Below the pieces are notes generated by a model. The model saw nothing but the letters and a program-made list of their open reading frames with translations. It had not been told where the DNA came from and searched no databases. A stretch of 53,371 nucleotides of DNA from Asaia bogorensis (GTDB taxonomy: Bacteria > Pseudomonadota > Alphaproteobacteria > Acetobacterales > Acetobacteraceae): contig CAMBRC010000019.1 in assembly GCA_945869965.1 (NCBI GenBank), positions 1-53,371 of the forward strand, given 5' to 3'. The stretch's first letter is position 1; the number at the start of each line of letters is the position of its first letter. Shown one piece after another: positions 34,302-43,366 of this stretch. A program made the position numbers and the translations under genes.

Positions 34302-34553
34302 ATGCGAATCATCCGTCTCGCCACAGTGCTGGTCGCCGGCCTCGGGCTGGCCGCCTGCGGCGACATGAACCAGACCCAACAGCGCACCGCCGTCGGCGCA
34401 CTGGGCGGCGGCGCCCTCGGCGGCGTCATCGGCTCGTTCAGCGGCAATGCCGGGCTCGGCGCCCTGCTCGGCGCCGGCGTCGGCGGAGCTGGCGGCTACC
34501 TATACGACCAGTCCGAACGCCAACGCTACGCGCCCCGCGACCGACGCTACTGA
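34302..34553 (+). CDS. Glycine-zipper lipoprotein
   Basis: An 83-residue outer-membrane-type lipoprotein. The lipobox LAAC puts the lipidated Cys at position 19. A glycine-zipper helix follows (about 30-68: AVGALGGGALGGVIGSFSGN and GLGALLGAGVGGAGGYLYD), then a short charged tail. Similar to SlyB-like or YMGG-type lipoproteins that insert in the outer membrane. AGAGGAAAAAG precedes ATG 34302, 16 bp after the Rap1a-like stop, so the two envelope genes form an operon. Confidence 0.85.
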   Translation: MRIIRLATVLVAGLGLAACGDMNQTQQRTAVGALGGGALGGVIGSFSGNAGLGALLGAGVGGAGGYLYDQSERQRYAPRDRRY

Positions 34554-34585
34554 CAATCAAGCGCTGGGCTCTGCCCGGTGCTTGC

Positions 34586-34816
34586 CTATCGGCGATCACG
34601 CACGATGCGAACCTGCCCCAGCGCACGACGGACCAGGGGATCCAGCGTCTGGTCAGCGCCGGACTGGCCCACCAGCTTTGCGCGCATCCGCGGTGACCAG
34701 AACTGGTTGATATGCCCGGCAATCGCCGCCGCCGCCTCTTCCTCCGGCAGGTAGTGAAAGAACGCCGCGATCTGACCGGCCATGTGGCCCAGCCGGGCGG
34801 CGTCTTCACGGCTCAT
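34586..34816 (-). CDS. fdsD: NAD-dependent formate dehydrogenase delta subunit
   Basis: A 76-residue protein of the FdsD family: MSREDAARLGHMAGQIAAFF, then HINQFWSPRMRAKL. FdsD is a small accessory subunit of the soluble formate dehydrogenase. Its ATG 34816 overlaps the fdhD stop (ATGA). It is the last gene of fdsG-fdsB-fdsA-fdhD-fdsD. A weak hairpin resembling half of a family B repeat (34566-34579) lies just past its stop on the left. Confidence 0.9.
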   Translation of the reverse strand: MSREDAARLGHMAGQIAAFFHYLPEEEAAAAIAGHINQFWSPRMRAKLVGQSGADQTLDPLVRRALGQVRIVRDRR

Positions 34817-35601
34817 GCCACCGCCTCCCGCCCGCCGCCCAGCGGCGTGAAGCCGATCGCCCCATCCGGCCGGGCGATCGCGACCAGCCGCACCCCCAGC
34901 GCCTCCGCCCGCTCGATCGCCAGCGAGGTCGGTGCCGAGATCGCCACCACCGTCGCCGCGCCAAACGTCGCCGCCTTCTCCACCATCTCGAACGAACACC
35001 GGCTGGTCAGCACCACAAACCCGTGTCCGGCGGCGTGGCCCGCGCGCAGGCACGCGCCCACCAGCTTGTCCAGCGCGTTGTGCCGCCCGACATCCTCGCG
35101 CACCAGCACGATCGTCCCGTCGGGCGCGCAGAACGCCGCCGCATGCACCGCCCGTGTGGCACCATGCAGCGCCTCCAGCCCCAACAGCGCCCGCCGGATC
35201 GCCGCCCAGCCGATCACCGGCCCCGCGGCCACCGGCCTCGCTTCGGGCAACTGGTCCAGGCTCTCGATGCCGCACAGCCCGCAGCCGGTCCGCCCCGCCA
35301 TGCTGCGCCGCCGCGCCAGGTGCCCGCGCAACGCATCGGGCGCGAGGTCGACATCCACCACCACCCCGCGCGGTACCGTCGATACTGTGACGCTGCGTAT
35401 CTCCGCCGCGTTCCGCACGACACCTTCCGTCACGCTGAAGCCAACAGCGAAATCCTCGAAATCCGCAGGTGTCGCCATCAACACCGCAAGCGGTAGGGTG
35501 GCGTAGACAAAGTTCACCGCCACCTCGACGGGCACGTCAACGTCGCGCGCCGCACCGCCCTGCCCCAGCGCCTCGCCGCGAACCCTGCGCGACCGCTCCA
35601 T
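34813..35601 (-). CDS. fdhD: Sulfurtransferase FdhD (FdsC)
   Basis: A 262-residue FdhD homologue. It passes sulfur from IscS to the molybdenum-bis-MGD cofactor before insertion into formate dehydrogenase. The conserved Cys pair is Cys107 and Cys110 in GRTGCGLCGIESL. ADFEDFAVGFSVTEG and the C-terminal SRCSFEMVEKAATFGA are typical. It lies directly after fdsA (three-base gap) and overlaps fdsD. In other bacteria the matching gene in this operon is named fdsC. Confidence 0.94.
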   Translation of the reverse strand: MERSRRVRGEALGQGGAARDVDVPVEVAVNFVYATLPLAVLMATPADFEDFAVGFSVTEGVVRNAAEIRSVTVSTVPRGVVVDVDLAPDALRGHLARRRSMAGRTGCGLCGIESLDQLPEARPVAAGPVIGWAAIRRALLGLEALHGATRAVHAAAFCAPDGTIVLVREDVGRHNALDKLVGACLRAGHAAGHGFVVLTSRCSFEMVEKAATFGAATVVAISAPTSLAIERAEALGVRLVAIARPDGAIGFTPLGGGREAVA

Positions 35602-35604
35602 GCG

Positions 35605-38439
35605 CTATTCCGCCGCCGGCGCAATGCGACGCAGCACCCCGGCCTCGGCTTCATGCGTCGCCTGCCATTGCGAAATCGCATTGGTCCGCCGCACCTGCAC
35701 GGCCGTGACCTTGTACTCCGGGCAATTGGTCGCCCAGTCGGAAAACTCGGTGGTGATCACATTCGCCCCGGTGCGGGCGTGATGGAACGTCGTATAGACC
35801 ACCCCCGGCTGCATCCGCTCCGACAGCACCGCCCGCAGCGCCACCTCGCCCGACCGGCTCGCCAGCGCCACCAGGTCGCCATCGCGGACGCCCCGGCTCT
35901 CGGCATCGAAGGGATGGATCTCCAGCACGTCCTCGCCATGCCAGGCGACATTTTCCGTCCGCCCGGTCTGCTGCCCGACATTGTATTGCGACAGGATGCG
36001 CCCGGTGGTCAGGATCAACGGATAGCGCGGCCCGGTCCGCTCCTCGGTCGGCACAAATTCGGTGATCATGAATTTGCCAGCGCCGCGCACGAAGCGATCG
36101 ACATGCATCAGCGGCGTCCCCAACGGCGCCGCCGCGTTGCACGGCCACTGCACCGAGCCCAGCTGCTCCAGCTTGGCATAGGTCACCCCGGCAAAGCTCG
36201 GCGTCAGCTGGGCAATCTCGGCCATGATCTCACTGGGGTGGCCATATGCCATCGGGAATCCCAGGACGGTCGAAAGGGCGGACGTCACCTGCCACTCCGC
36301 CATCCCGCACAGCGGCGCCATCACCTGGCGCACCCGGTTGATCCGTCGCTCCGCATTGGTGAAGGTGCCGTCCTTCTCCAGGAACGACGCGCCAGGCAGG
36401 AACACATGCGCGTACTGCGCCGTTTCGTTCAGGAAAAGGTCCTGCACCACCACGCATTCCATCGCCCGCAAAGCCGCCGTGACATGCTGGATGTCGGGAT
36501 CGGACTGCGCGATGTCCTCACCCTGGATGTAGATCCCCCTGAACGCGCCCTCCAGCGCGGCATCCAGCATATTGGGAATGCGCAGCCCCGGCTCCCCGTC
36601 CAGCGCCCGCCCCCAGGTCGCCTCGAACATGTCCCGAGTCGCATCGTCGGCCACATGGCGATAGCCGGAGAATTCGTGCGGAAACGAGCCCATGTCACAG
36701 GCGCCCTGGACATTGTTCTGTCCGCGCAGCGGATTCACCCCCACCCCCTCGCGGCCGATATTGCCGGTGGCCATAGCCAGGTTCGCCATCCCCATCACCA
36801 TGGTCGAGCCTTGGCTGTGCTCGGTCACGCCCAGCCCATAGTAGATCGCGCCATTCCCCGCCGTGGCATACAGCCGCGCCGCCGCCCGGACCTCCGCCGC
36901 CGGCACCCCGGTGAACCGCTCGCTCGCCTCGGGCGAATTTTCCTCCAACGCAATAAACCGCGCCCACGCCTCGAACGCCGCGAGATCACAGCGCTCGCGC
37001 ACGAACCGCTCATCCAGCAGCCCCTCGCTCACCACCACATGCGCCAGCGCATTGACCAGCGCCACATTCGTCCCAGGCAGCAACTGCAAGTGATGCGCAG
37101 CGGCCACATGCGGCGAGCGCACCAGATCGATCCGCCGCGGATCGGCCACGATCAGCTTTGCCCCCTGCCGCAACCGCCGCTTCATGCGCGAGGCAAACAC
37201 TGGATGCCCATCGGTCGGATTGGCGCCGATCACCAGGATCACATCCGCCAGCGCCACCGACTTGAAATCCTGTGTTCCGGCCGAAGTCCCAAACGCCGTC
37301 TTCAGCCCATACCCGGTCGGCGCATGGCACACCCGTGCACAGGTATCGATGTTGTTGTTGCCCAGCGCCCCGCGCACCAGCTTCTGCACCAGGAACACCT
37401 CCTCGTTGGTGCAGCGCGACGACGAGATCGCCCCCACGGCATCGCGCCCATGCACCGCCTGGATGCGCTTGAACTCTGCCGCCGCATGCTCGATCGCCAC
37501 CCCCCACGACACCTCGCGCCAGGGATCGGTGATCGCCGCGCGGATCATCGGCTTGGTGATCCGGTCGCGGTGGGTGGCATAGCCCCAGGCAAATCGCCCC
37601 TTCACGCAGGAATGCCCCTCATTGGCCCCGCCATGCTTGTGCGGCACCATCCGCACCACCCGGTCGCCCTGCAACTCCGCCCGGAACGAACAGCCGACCC
37701 CGCAATAGGCACAGGTGGTGACAACGGATTTCTCCGCCTGGCCCATCGCCACCACGCTCTTTTCGATCAGCGTCGCCGTCGGACAGGCCTGCACACAGGC
37801 CCCGCACGACACACACTCGCTGCCGAGAAAATCCGTCGCCCCCGGCGCCACCCGGCTATCAAACCCGCGCCCGGTGATCGTCAGCGCGAACGTCCCCTGC
37901 ACCTCCTCGCACGCCCGCACACAGCGGTTGCAGACGATGCACTTGGCAGGGTCATAGCTGAAATACGGGTTGGACTCGTCCTTCGCGCCATCGAAATGAT
38001 TGGCACCTTCATACCCATACCGAACCTCGCGCAACCCCACCGCGCCCGCCATATCCTGCAACTCGCAATCGCCATTCGCCGCACAGGTCAGGCAATCCAG
38101 CGGATGGTCGGAAATATAAAGCTCCATCACTCCGCGCCGCAGTTTCCCCAATCGGTCGGAATGCGTCGTCACCACCATCCCCGCTTCCGCCGGCGTCGTG
38201 CACGATGCCGGCGTCCCGCGCCGCCCGGCAATCTCCACCAGGCACATACGGCATGACCCGAACGGCTCCAGGCTGTCGGTGGCGCAAAGCTTGGGGATCT
38301 TCGTGCCCAACGCCATCGCCGCCGCCATCACGCTGGTCCCCGCCGGCACCGTCACCGACTGCCCGTCAATCACCAGTGAAACCTGCGTCCCCGACACCCG
38401 CGCCGGCGTGCCGAAATCAATTTCCTTGGTCACCGCCAT
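35605..38439 (-). CDS. fdsA: NAD-dependent formate dehydrogenase, catalytic alpha subunit
   Basis: A 944-residue molybdenum-bis-MGD enzyme oxidising formate to CO2. Order: an N-terminal [2Fe-2S] domain (Cys52, Cys63, Cys66, Cys80), a His-Cys [4Fe-4S] site (His112, Cys116, Cys119, Cys125), and two ferredoxin-type [4Fe-4S] clusters (Cys167-Cys177 and Cys209-Cys219). The catalytic domain has its own [4Fe-4S] (Cys243, Cys246, Cys250, Cys278). The Mo ligand is Cys371 followed by catalytic His372 in ARVCHAPTGYG. It uses Cys, not selenocysteine. The start is ATG 38439, with GAGGAG seven bases upstream. Matches soluble FdsA of Cupriavidus and Rhodobacter. Confidence 0.96.
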   Translation of the reverse strand: MAVTKEIDFGTPARVSGTQVSLVIDGQSVTVPAGTSVMAAAMALGTKIPKLCATDSLEPFGSCRMCLVEIAGRRGTPASCTTPAEAGMVVTTHSDRLGKLRRGVMELYISDHPLDCLTCAANGDCELQDMAGAVGLREVRYGYEGANHFDGAKDESNPYFSYDPAKCIVCNRCVRACEEVQGTFALTITGRGFDSRVAPGATDFLGSECVSCGACVQACPTATLIEKSVVAMGQAEKSVVTTCAYCGVGCSFRAELQGDRVVRMVPHKHGGANEGHSCVKGRFAWGYATHRDRITKPMIRAAITDPWREVSWGVAIEHAAAEFKRIQAVHGRDAVGAISSSRCTNEEVFLVQKLVRGALGNNNIDTCARVCHAPTGYGLKTAFGTSAGTQDFKSVALADVILVIGANPTDGHPVFASRMKRRLRQGAKLIVADPRRIDLVRSPHVAAAHHLQLLPGTNVALVNALAHVVVSEGLLDERFVRERCDLAAFEAWARFIALEENSPEASERFTGVPAAEVRAAARLYATAGNGAIYYGLGVTEHSQGSTMVMGMANLAMATGNIGREGVGVNPLRGQNNVQGACDMGSFPHEFSGYRHVADDATRDMFEATWGRALDGEPGLRIPNMLDAALEGAFRGIYIQGEDIAQSDPDIQHVTAALRAMECVVVQDLFLNETAQYAHVFLPGASFLEKDGTFTNAERRINRVRQVMAPLCGMAEWQVTSALSTVLGFPMAYGHPSEIMAEIAQLTPSFAGVTYAKLEQLGSVQWPCNAAAPLGTPLMHVDRFVRGAGKFMITEFVPTEERTGPRYPLILTTGRILSQYNVGQQTGRTENVAWHGEDVLEIHPFDAESRGVRDGDLVALASRSGEVALRAVLSERMQPGVVYTTFHHARTGANVITTEFSDWATNCPEYKVTAVQVRRTNAISQWQATHEAEAGVLRRIAPAAE

Positions 38440-38449
38440 GACAAACTCC

Positions 38450-39988
38450 TCACCCAACCGGCCGATGGAAATCTTCGGGAAAATGCCGTAGCGCGCTCAG
38501 CACCGGCAGCGGAGTCAATCCGCCCATCGCGCACAACGAAGCGTCAGTCATCAACGTCGTCAAATCCTCCAGCACCTCGATGTTCCGCTCCCGCTCCACC
38601 CCCTGCAGAATCCGGTCCATCACCTCCACCCCGCGCACCGCCCCTATCCGGCACGGCGTGCACTTGCCGCAACTCTCCTTGGCGCAAAACGCGAACGCAA
38701 ACCGCGCCTGCCGCGCCATGTCCACCGTGTCGTCAAACACCACGATCCCACCATGCCCCAGCATCCCGCCCACCGCGGCCAGCGCTTCATAATCCAACGC
38801 CGTGTCCAGCAACGAAGCCGGCAGATACGCCCCCAACGGCCCCCCCACCTGAACCGCCCGCACCGGCCGCCCGCTGCGTGTCCCGCCTCCCATCCCCTCC
38901 ACCACCGCGCGCACCGTCGTCCCGAACGGCACCTCGAACAGCCCGCCTCGCCGCACATTGCCCGCCAACTGCACCGCCAACGTCCCGCGCGACCGCCCCA
39001 CCCCCAACGCCGCGTAGGCTTCGGCCCCATGCGCCAAGATCCAAGGTACCGCCGCCAACGACAAAACGTTGTTCACCACAGTCGGTTTGCCAAACAACCC
39101 CTGCAGCGCCGGCAAGGGCGGCTTGGCCCGCACCACCCCGCGCCGTCCCTCAAGGCTCTCCAGCAACGCCGTCTCCTCACCGCAGATATAGGCCCCTGCC
39201 CCGATCCGCAGCTCGATCTCAAACGCCGGCCCGCGCGCCAGCACCGAAGCCCCCAACACCCCCCCGTCCCGTGCCGCTTCCAACGCCCGCCCGAACACCC
39301 GCGCCGCATCCGGATACTCCGACCGCAAATAGACAAACCCCTTCGTCGCCCCCACCGCCAGCCCGGCAATCGCCATACCCTCGATCAGCAGGAACGGATC
39401 GCCTTCAATCAGCATCCGGTCGGCAAACGTCCCACTATCGCCTTCATCGGCGTTGCAGACGATGTATTTCTGCCCGCCCCCCGCTCCCAGCACGGTCCGC
39501 CACTTGATCCCCGCCGGAAACCCCGCCCCGCCCCGCCCGCGCAGCCCGGACGCCGCCACAAGCGACACAATCTCCGCCGGCGCCAGCCCCAGCGCCGCCT
39601 CCAGCCCCGCCAATCCGCCAAACGCCCGATACGCCCCCAGCGATAACGGATCGGTCACCCCCACGCGCGCAAATGTCAGCCGTGTCTGCTGCCGAAGCCA
39701 CACGAGGTCCTCGACCAGGCCCACCGCCCGCGGATGCCCCAGCGCCGGAAACCCGGCATCGAACAACCCCGCCACCTCGCCCGCCCGAACCGCGCCAAAC
39801 CCCAGCCGCCCCTGCTCCGTCGCCACCTCGACCAACGGCTCCAACCACAGCAAGCCGCGTGATCCCGTCCTGATCACCTCAACCAAAACCCCCCGCCGCG
39901 CCGCCTCGTCCGCAACCGCCCGCGCCACCGCATCCGCCCCCACCGACAGCGCCGCGGCATCGGCGGGGATGAACACGCGCAGTGTCAC
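38450..39988 (-). CDS. fdsB: Formate dehydrogenase beta subunit (NADH:FMN)
   Basis: A 512-residue diaphorase subunit that passes electrons from the iron-sulfur chain to NAD. An N-terminal thioredoxin-like part (1-85) precedes the FMN/NADH-binding domain. GRGGAGFPAG is at 151-160, with CNADEGDSGTFADR and GAGAYICGEETALLESLEG after it. The C-terminal [4Fe-4S] motif is ESCGKCTPCRIG with a later Cys. It is the NuoF-like partner of FdsG. GTG at 39988 is the start, overlapping the fdsG stop (GTGA). Ribosomes can reach it by coupling. Confidence 0.95.
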   Translation of the reverse strand: MTLRVFIPADAAALSVGADAVARAVADEAARRGVLVEVIRTGSRGLLWLEPLVEVATEQGRLGFGAVRAGEVAGLFDAGFPALGHPRAVGLVEDLVWLRQQTRLTFARVGVTDPLSLGAYRAFGGLAGLEAALGLAPAEIVSLVAASGLRGRGGAGFPAGIKWRTVLGAGGGQKYIVCNADEGDSGTFADRMLIEGDPFLLIEGMAIAGLAVGATKGFVYLRSEYPDAARVFGRALEAARDGGVLGASVLARGPAFEIELRIGAGAYICGEETALLESLEGRRGVVRAKPPLPALQGLFGKPTVVNNVLSLAAVPWILAHGAEAYAALGVGRSRGTLAVQLAGNVRRGGLFEVPFGTTVRAVVEGMGGGTRSGRPVRAVQVGGPLGAYLPASLLDTALDYEALAAVGGMLGHGGIVVFDDTVDMARQARFAFAFCAKESCGKCTPCRIGAVRGVEVMDRILQGVERERNIEVLEDLTTLMTDASLCAMGGLTPLPVLSALRHFPEDFHRPVG

Positions 39989-40458
39989 CGCGGCACCTGC
40001 ACCGCGGCCACCGCGCATCCCTGCATCAGCGCCGTCAGCCCCGCCGCATCCAGATGCCCGACCAACGCGCCATCCACCAACGCCGCCGGCCCCAACGCGC
40101 AGTTACCCAGGCAATACACCGCCTCCACCGCCACATCGCCGGCGCCATCCGCCAACGCCCGCGCCGCCGCCATCAGCGCATCACTGCCCACCGCCTGGCA
40201 CGCCTCCGCCGCACACAGCCGGATCACCCGCCCCGGCGGCGGGCTGGTGCGAAAATCATGATAAAAGCTGATCGTGCCATGCACCTCGGCCCGCGACAGG
40301 TTCACCGCCTCGGCCACCAACGCCACCGCCTCGGCATGCACAAAGCCAAACCGCGCCTGCAACGCGTGCAACATCGGCAGCACCGCATCCGGCGCGCCAC
40401 CGTGGGGCCGCAGCACCGCCCGCGCCTCGCCACTGTCCCACGCCGTGAACCGGCTCAT
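39985..40458 (-). CDS. fdsG: Formate dehydrogenase gamma subunit ([2Fe-2S])
   Basis: A 157-residue NuoE-like thioredoxin-fold protein. The [2Fe-2S] ligands are Cys82 and Cys87 (LCAAEACQ) and Cys116 and Cys120 (CLGNC). LSRAEVHGTISFYHDF is typical. It is the first gene of the operon, with GGAGGAAG before ATG 40458. Its upstream region (40459-40540) is short and leads into the AT-rich repeat, so the operon promoter must lie between 40459 and about 40660, sharing space with two repeat copies. Confidence 0.95.
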   Translation of the reverse strand: MSRFTAWDSGEARAVLRPHGGAPDAVLPMLHALQARFGFVHAEAVALVAEAVNLSRAEVHGTISFYHDFRTSPPPGRVIRLCAAEACQAVGSDALMAAARALADGAGDVAVEAVYCLGNCALGPAALVDGALVGHLDAAGLTALMQGCAVAAVQVPR

Positions 40459-40540
40459 GCTTCCTCCAGCCGCAGCCTTGCAGACTGTGCGGGGGTTCGC
40501 GCCGAACTGCAACAGCATTAGCTACAAGGCAAGGAAGTAT

Positions 40541-40656
40541 GTTCTTTTTTGAAAAAAAGAACCAAAAAACTTTTATCCATTTGGCCGGATGCCAGTCGCC
40601 GGCACGCTGCCTCATTGGACAAAGTTTTTTTGCTTCTTTTTGTTCACAAAAAGAAG
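40541..40656. repeat. Family A hairpins, convergent pair
   Basis: Left: GTTCTTTTTT-GA-AAAAAAGAAC (40541-40562) and the tail CAAAAAACTTTTATCCATTTG. Right, inverted: AAAGTTTTTTTG, hairpin CTTCTTTTTGT-TC-ACAAAAAGAAG (40633-40656), then AATCTTCC. The two tails face each other across about 37 bp (40584-40620). It lies between fdsG and the monooxygenase gene. The left hairpin is the GTTC subtype, the right the CTTC subtype. Confidence 0.88.
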
Positions 40657-40663
40657 AATCTTC

Positions 40664-42430
40664 CTACCCTGCCAACCCCAACTCCCGCGCCTTGATCTGC
40701 ATCGCCACATAGCGCGAATACATCCGGCACTGCGAAAACGAACCGCCGGTGAACCACAGCCCGTCCTGTTTCGTGCGCGTCCACATATTCGCCAATTCCT
40801 GGGTGCCAGGATCCATCCCCCAGACCTGCCCCACCCGTCCGGCCACCTCCGCCCCGAACAGCGTGGCCAACAGGTGATCCGGCCCTTTGTAGCCCGTCGC
40901 CAGCACCGCCAGCCCGCCCGCGACCTCACGCCCATCCTTCATCCGCACGCCGCCGGCGGTGAACGTATCGATATCGTGGTATTGGATCAGCCCGATCTCG
41001 CCGCGAATCAACAGCTCCGAACAGCCAACATTGAAATAGTACCCGCCGCCGCGGGTGCGGTATTTCAGCGGCCAGCCAGTACCGTCCTCGCCGAATTCGA
41101 GCTGGAACCCGATCCGCTCCAACCCGGCCAGCAGCTCGGCGTCCAACGCCCGCGACTGCACCGTCAGCAGCTTGTGCGCCTGCTTCATCACCGGCAACGG
41201 AAACGACGTGTTCAACAGGTCCCGATCCGCCAGGCTCGGCCCGCTGCCATAGTAGATGCCGTCATAAAGCTGCGCCGCCGGCTCGACATTGGTCACCAGC
41301 GTCGGGCTGCGCTGCACCATGGTCACCAGCGCGCCGTTGCCGTGCAGTTCCTGGGCGATGTCATGCGCCGATGTGCCGGTGCCGAACACGAACACATGCT
41401 TGCCGCGCCAGGTCTCCGCGCGGCCGAATTTCGACGAATGCACCACGGCGCCTGCGAACTTCTCCAATGTCGGCAGGGTCGGAATGTTCGGCGTCCCGCT
41501 GACACTGGTCGCCATCACGATGTGCTTCGGCCGCATCTCGCGAATACTGCCATCCGCCATCTTCAGCCGCACCTCCCAGCACTTCGCCGCGGCATCATAG
41601 CTGGCCCCCTCGAAACTCGTCCGGGTCCAGAAGTTGATCTCCATCGCCTCGACATACAGTTCCAGCCAGTTGGCGATCTTGTCCTTCGGGATGTAGTGCG
41701 GCCAGGTCTTCGGAAACGGCATATACGGAAGATGGTTGCTATAGACTTGGTTGTGCAGCTTCAGCCCGTGATAGCGAAGCCGCCAGTTATCCCCCACCCG
41801 CGCCATCCGGTCGACCACCAACGCATCTACCCCGAGCGCCCCCAGCGCCGCTGCCGACGTCAACCCGGCATGCCCGCCACCAACGATCAGCACGGCGGGA
41901 TCGCGCCCCTCGTAGCGCAGCCCCTCGCGCCGCTTGTCCAACCAGTTGGGCCCGCCGAAATCCCGCTCGAAGGCCGGCTCCTCGCGCGCCACCCGCACGC
42001 TCTCCTCGTCATGTCCGGCGACATGATCCAGCGCCGTCATCAGCGTCCAGGCACGCCCCGCCTCGGCGTCGTCCAGCTTTATCCGCAGCACCCCCGCACC
42101 CACGCCGACGCGTGTCTCGAAACGCAGGATCGCCTCGACGACCGCCTCACCCGCCCGCTCCACCTGGCGCGGCGGAAACCGATCGCGATCGACCGCAAAG
42201 TCCCGCGCCCCCTGCCCTTGCGCCGCGGCCAACAGCGCCCCGGCCACCGCCTCGCCGCTCACCGTGCCAATGCCCCAGCTGAGCGCCACGATATCGCGCC
42301 AATGCCCGTCATCACGGAACAGCGCGCCCAACGCCGCGCGATCACTTTCGGCCAGGGCGGCATTGAACCGCCGCAGCCACGCGTCGATCACCAGATGCTG
42401 GCGCTCATGCAAAGCCACAGTACCATCCAT
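40664..42430 (-). CDS. Flavin-containing monooxygenase with SnoaL/NTF2-like N-terminal domain
   Basis: A 588-residue protein of the FAD/NADPH monooxygenase class (YUCCA and Baeyer-Villiger relatives). Residues about 1-145 look like an NTF2/SnoaL-like domain (VIDAWLRRFNAALAESDRAA, FRDDGHWRDIVALSW). Residues 180-195 carry the FAD motif LIVGGGHAGL; the NADPH motif VFVFGTGTSAHDIAQ lies at about 340-355. YHGLKLHNQVYSNHLPYMPF and the C-terminal LATGYKGPDHLL are family features. The substrate is unknown. No ribosome-binding site or partner gene indicates a pathway; the ATG is 42430. It ends seven bases from the repeat hairpin. Confidence 0.88.
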   Translation of the reverse strand: MDGTVALHERQHLVIDAWLRRFNAALAESDRAALGALFRDDGHWRDIVALSWGIGTVSGEAVAGALLAAAQGQGARDFAVDRDRFPPRQVERAGEAVVEAILRFETRVGVGAGVLRIKLDDAEAGRAWTLMTALDHVAGHDEESVRVAREEPAFERDFGGPNWLDKRREGLRYEGRDPAVLIVGGGHAGLTSAAALGALGVDALVVDRMARVGDNWRLRYHGLKLHNQVYSNHLPYMPFPKTWPHYIPKDKIANWLELYVEAMEINFWTRTSFEGASYDAAAKCWEVRLKMADGSIREMRPKHIVMATSVSGTPNIPTLPTLEKFAGAVVHSSKFGRAETWRGKHVFVFGTGTSAHDIAQELHGNGALVTMVQRSPTLVTNVEPAAQLYDGIYYGSGPSLADRDLLNTSFPLPVMKQAHKLLTVQSRALDAELLAGLERIGFQLEFGEDGTGWPLKYRTRGGGYYFNVGCSELLIRGEIGLIQYHDIDTFTAGGVRMKDGREVAGGLAVLATGYKGPDHLLATLFGAEVAGRVGQVWGMDPGTQELANMWTRTKQDGLWFTGGSFSQCRMYSRYVAMQIKARELGLAG

Positions 42431-42448
42431 CCGCTCATCCCTCCTACG

Positions 42449-43366
42449 TCAGGTGCCGACCAGCCCGCGAGCATACTCCGCGGGATCAAACGGCCGGAGG
42501 TCGCCGGCCTGTTCGCCGACCCCCACGGCGTGCACCGGCAGGCCATAGGCCTCGGCGAGTGCGACCACGATGCCGCCTCGTGCGCTGCCGTCCAGTTTGG
42601 TGACGACCAGGCCGGTGATGTCGACCATCTCGCGGAACACGCCAACCTGCTGGATGGCGTTCTGGCCAGTGGTGGCATCGAGCACCAGCAGGGTCGAGTG
42701 CGGGGCGTCCGGCACCTGCTTCTTCATCACCCGGATAATCTTGCCCAGCTCATCCATCAAGGCCGCCTTGTTGTGCAGCCGGCCTGCGGTGTCGACCAGC
42801 AGCACATCGATGCCCTCGTTGCGCGCCCGGGTCAGCGCGTCGAAAGCCAGGCCAGCGGCGTCGGCATTGGCGGCAGCGAAAACCACGGGCGCGCCGGTGC
42901 GGGCGCCCCAGACTTGCAACTGCTCGACGGCCGCGGCGCGAAACGTGTCGCCGGCACAGAGCATGGGTTTCAGGCCCTGGTCACGATACTGCTGGGCCAG
43001 CTTGCCAATGGTGGTGGTCTTGCCGGTGCCGTTGACGCCGACGACCAGGACGACATGCGGTTTCAGGGTGCGGTCGATCACCAGTGGATGGGCGACCGGG
43101 GCAAGGATGGCGGCGATTTCCTCGGCAAGCGCGGTCTTGACCTCGTCGTCGCTGACTTCGCGGCCGAAGCGGGTGCGACGGAAATTGGCGATGATGCGGG
43201 CTGCCACCTCGGTACCAAGGTCGGCGGTGATCAGCACGTCTTCGAGTTCTTCGAGGGCTGCGTCGTCCAGCTTGCGCTTGTTGAAGACGCCAGTGATGCC
43301 CTGCGCGATCTTCTGGGTGGAGCGGGCGAGGCCCTCCTTGAGCTTGGAGAAGAAGCCGAGGGCCAT
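42449..43366 (-). CDS. ftsY: Signal recognition particle receptor FtsY
   Basis: A 305-residue SRP GTPase that docks ribosome-nascent chains at the inner membrane. The N domain (about 1-85) opens [20 protein letters not shown]. The G domain holds GVNGTGKTTTI (110-120), then DTFRAAAVEQL, DTAGRLHNKAALMDEL and TKLDGSARGG. The acidic membrane-binding A domain of E. coli FtsY is absent, as in many alphaproteobacteria. Its ATG overlaps the mtaB stop (TGATG). Third gene of dapF-mtaB-ftsY. Confidence 0.96.
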   Translation of the reverse strand: MALGFFSKLKEGLARSTQKIAQGITGVFNKRKLDDAALEELEDVLITADLGTEVAARIIANFRRTRFGREVSDDEVKTALAEEIAAILAPVAHPLVIDRTLKPHVVLVVGVNGTGKTTTIGKLAQQYRDQGLKPMLCAGDTFRAAAVEQLQVWGARTGAPVVFAAANADAAGLAFDALTRARNEGIDVLLVDTAGRLHNKAALMDELGKIIRVMKKQVPDAPHSTLLVLDATTGQNAIQQVGVFREMVDITGLVVTKLDGSARGGIVVALAEAYGLPVHAVGVGEQAGDLRPFDPAEYARGLVGT

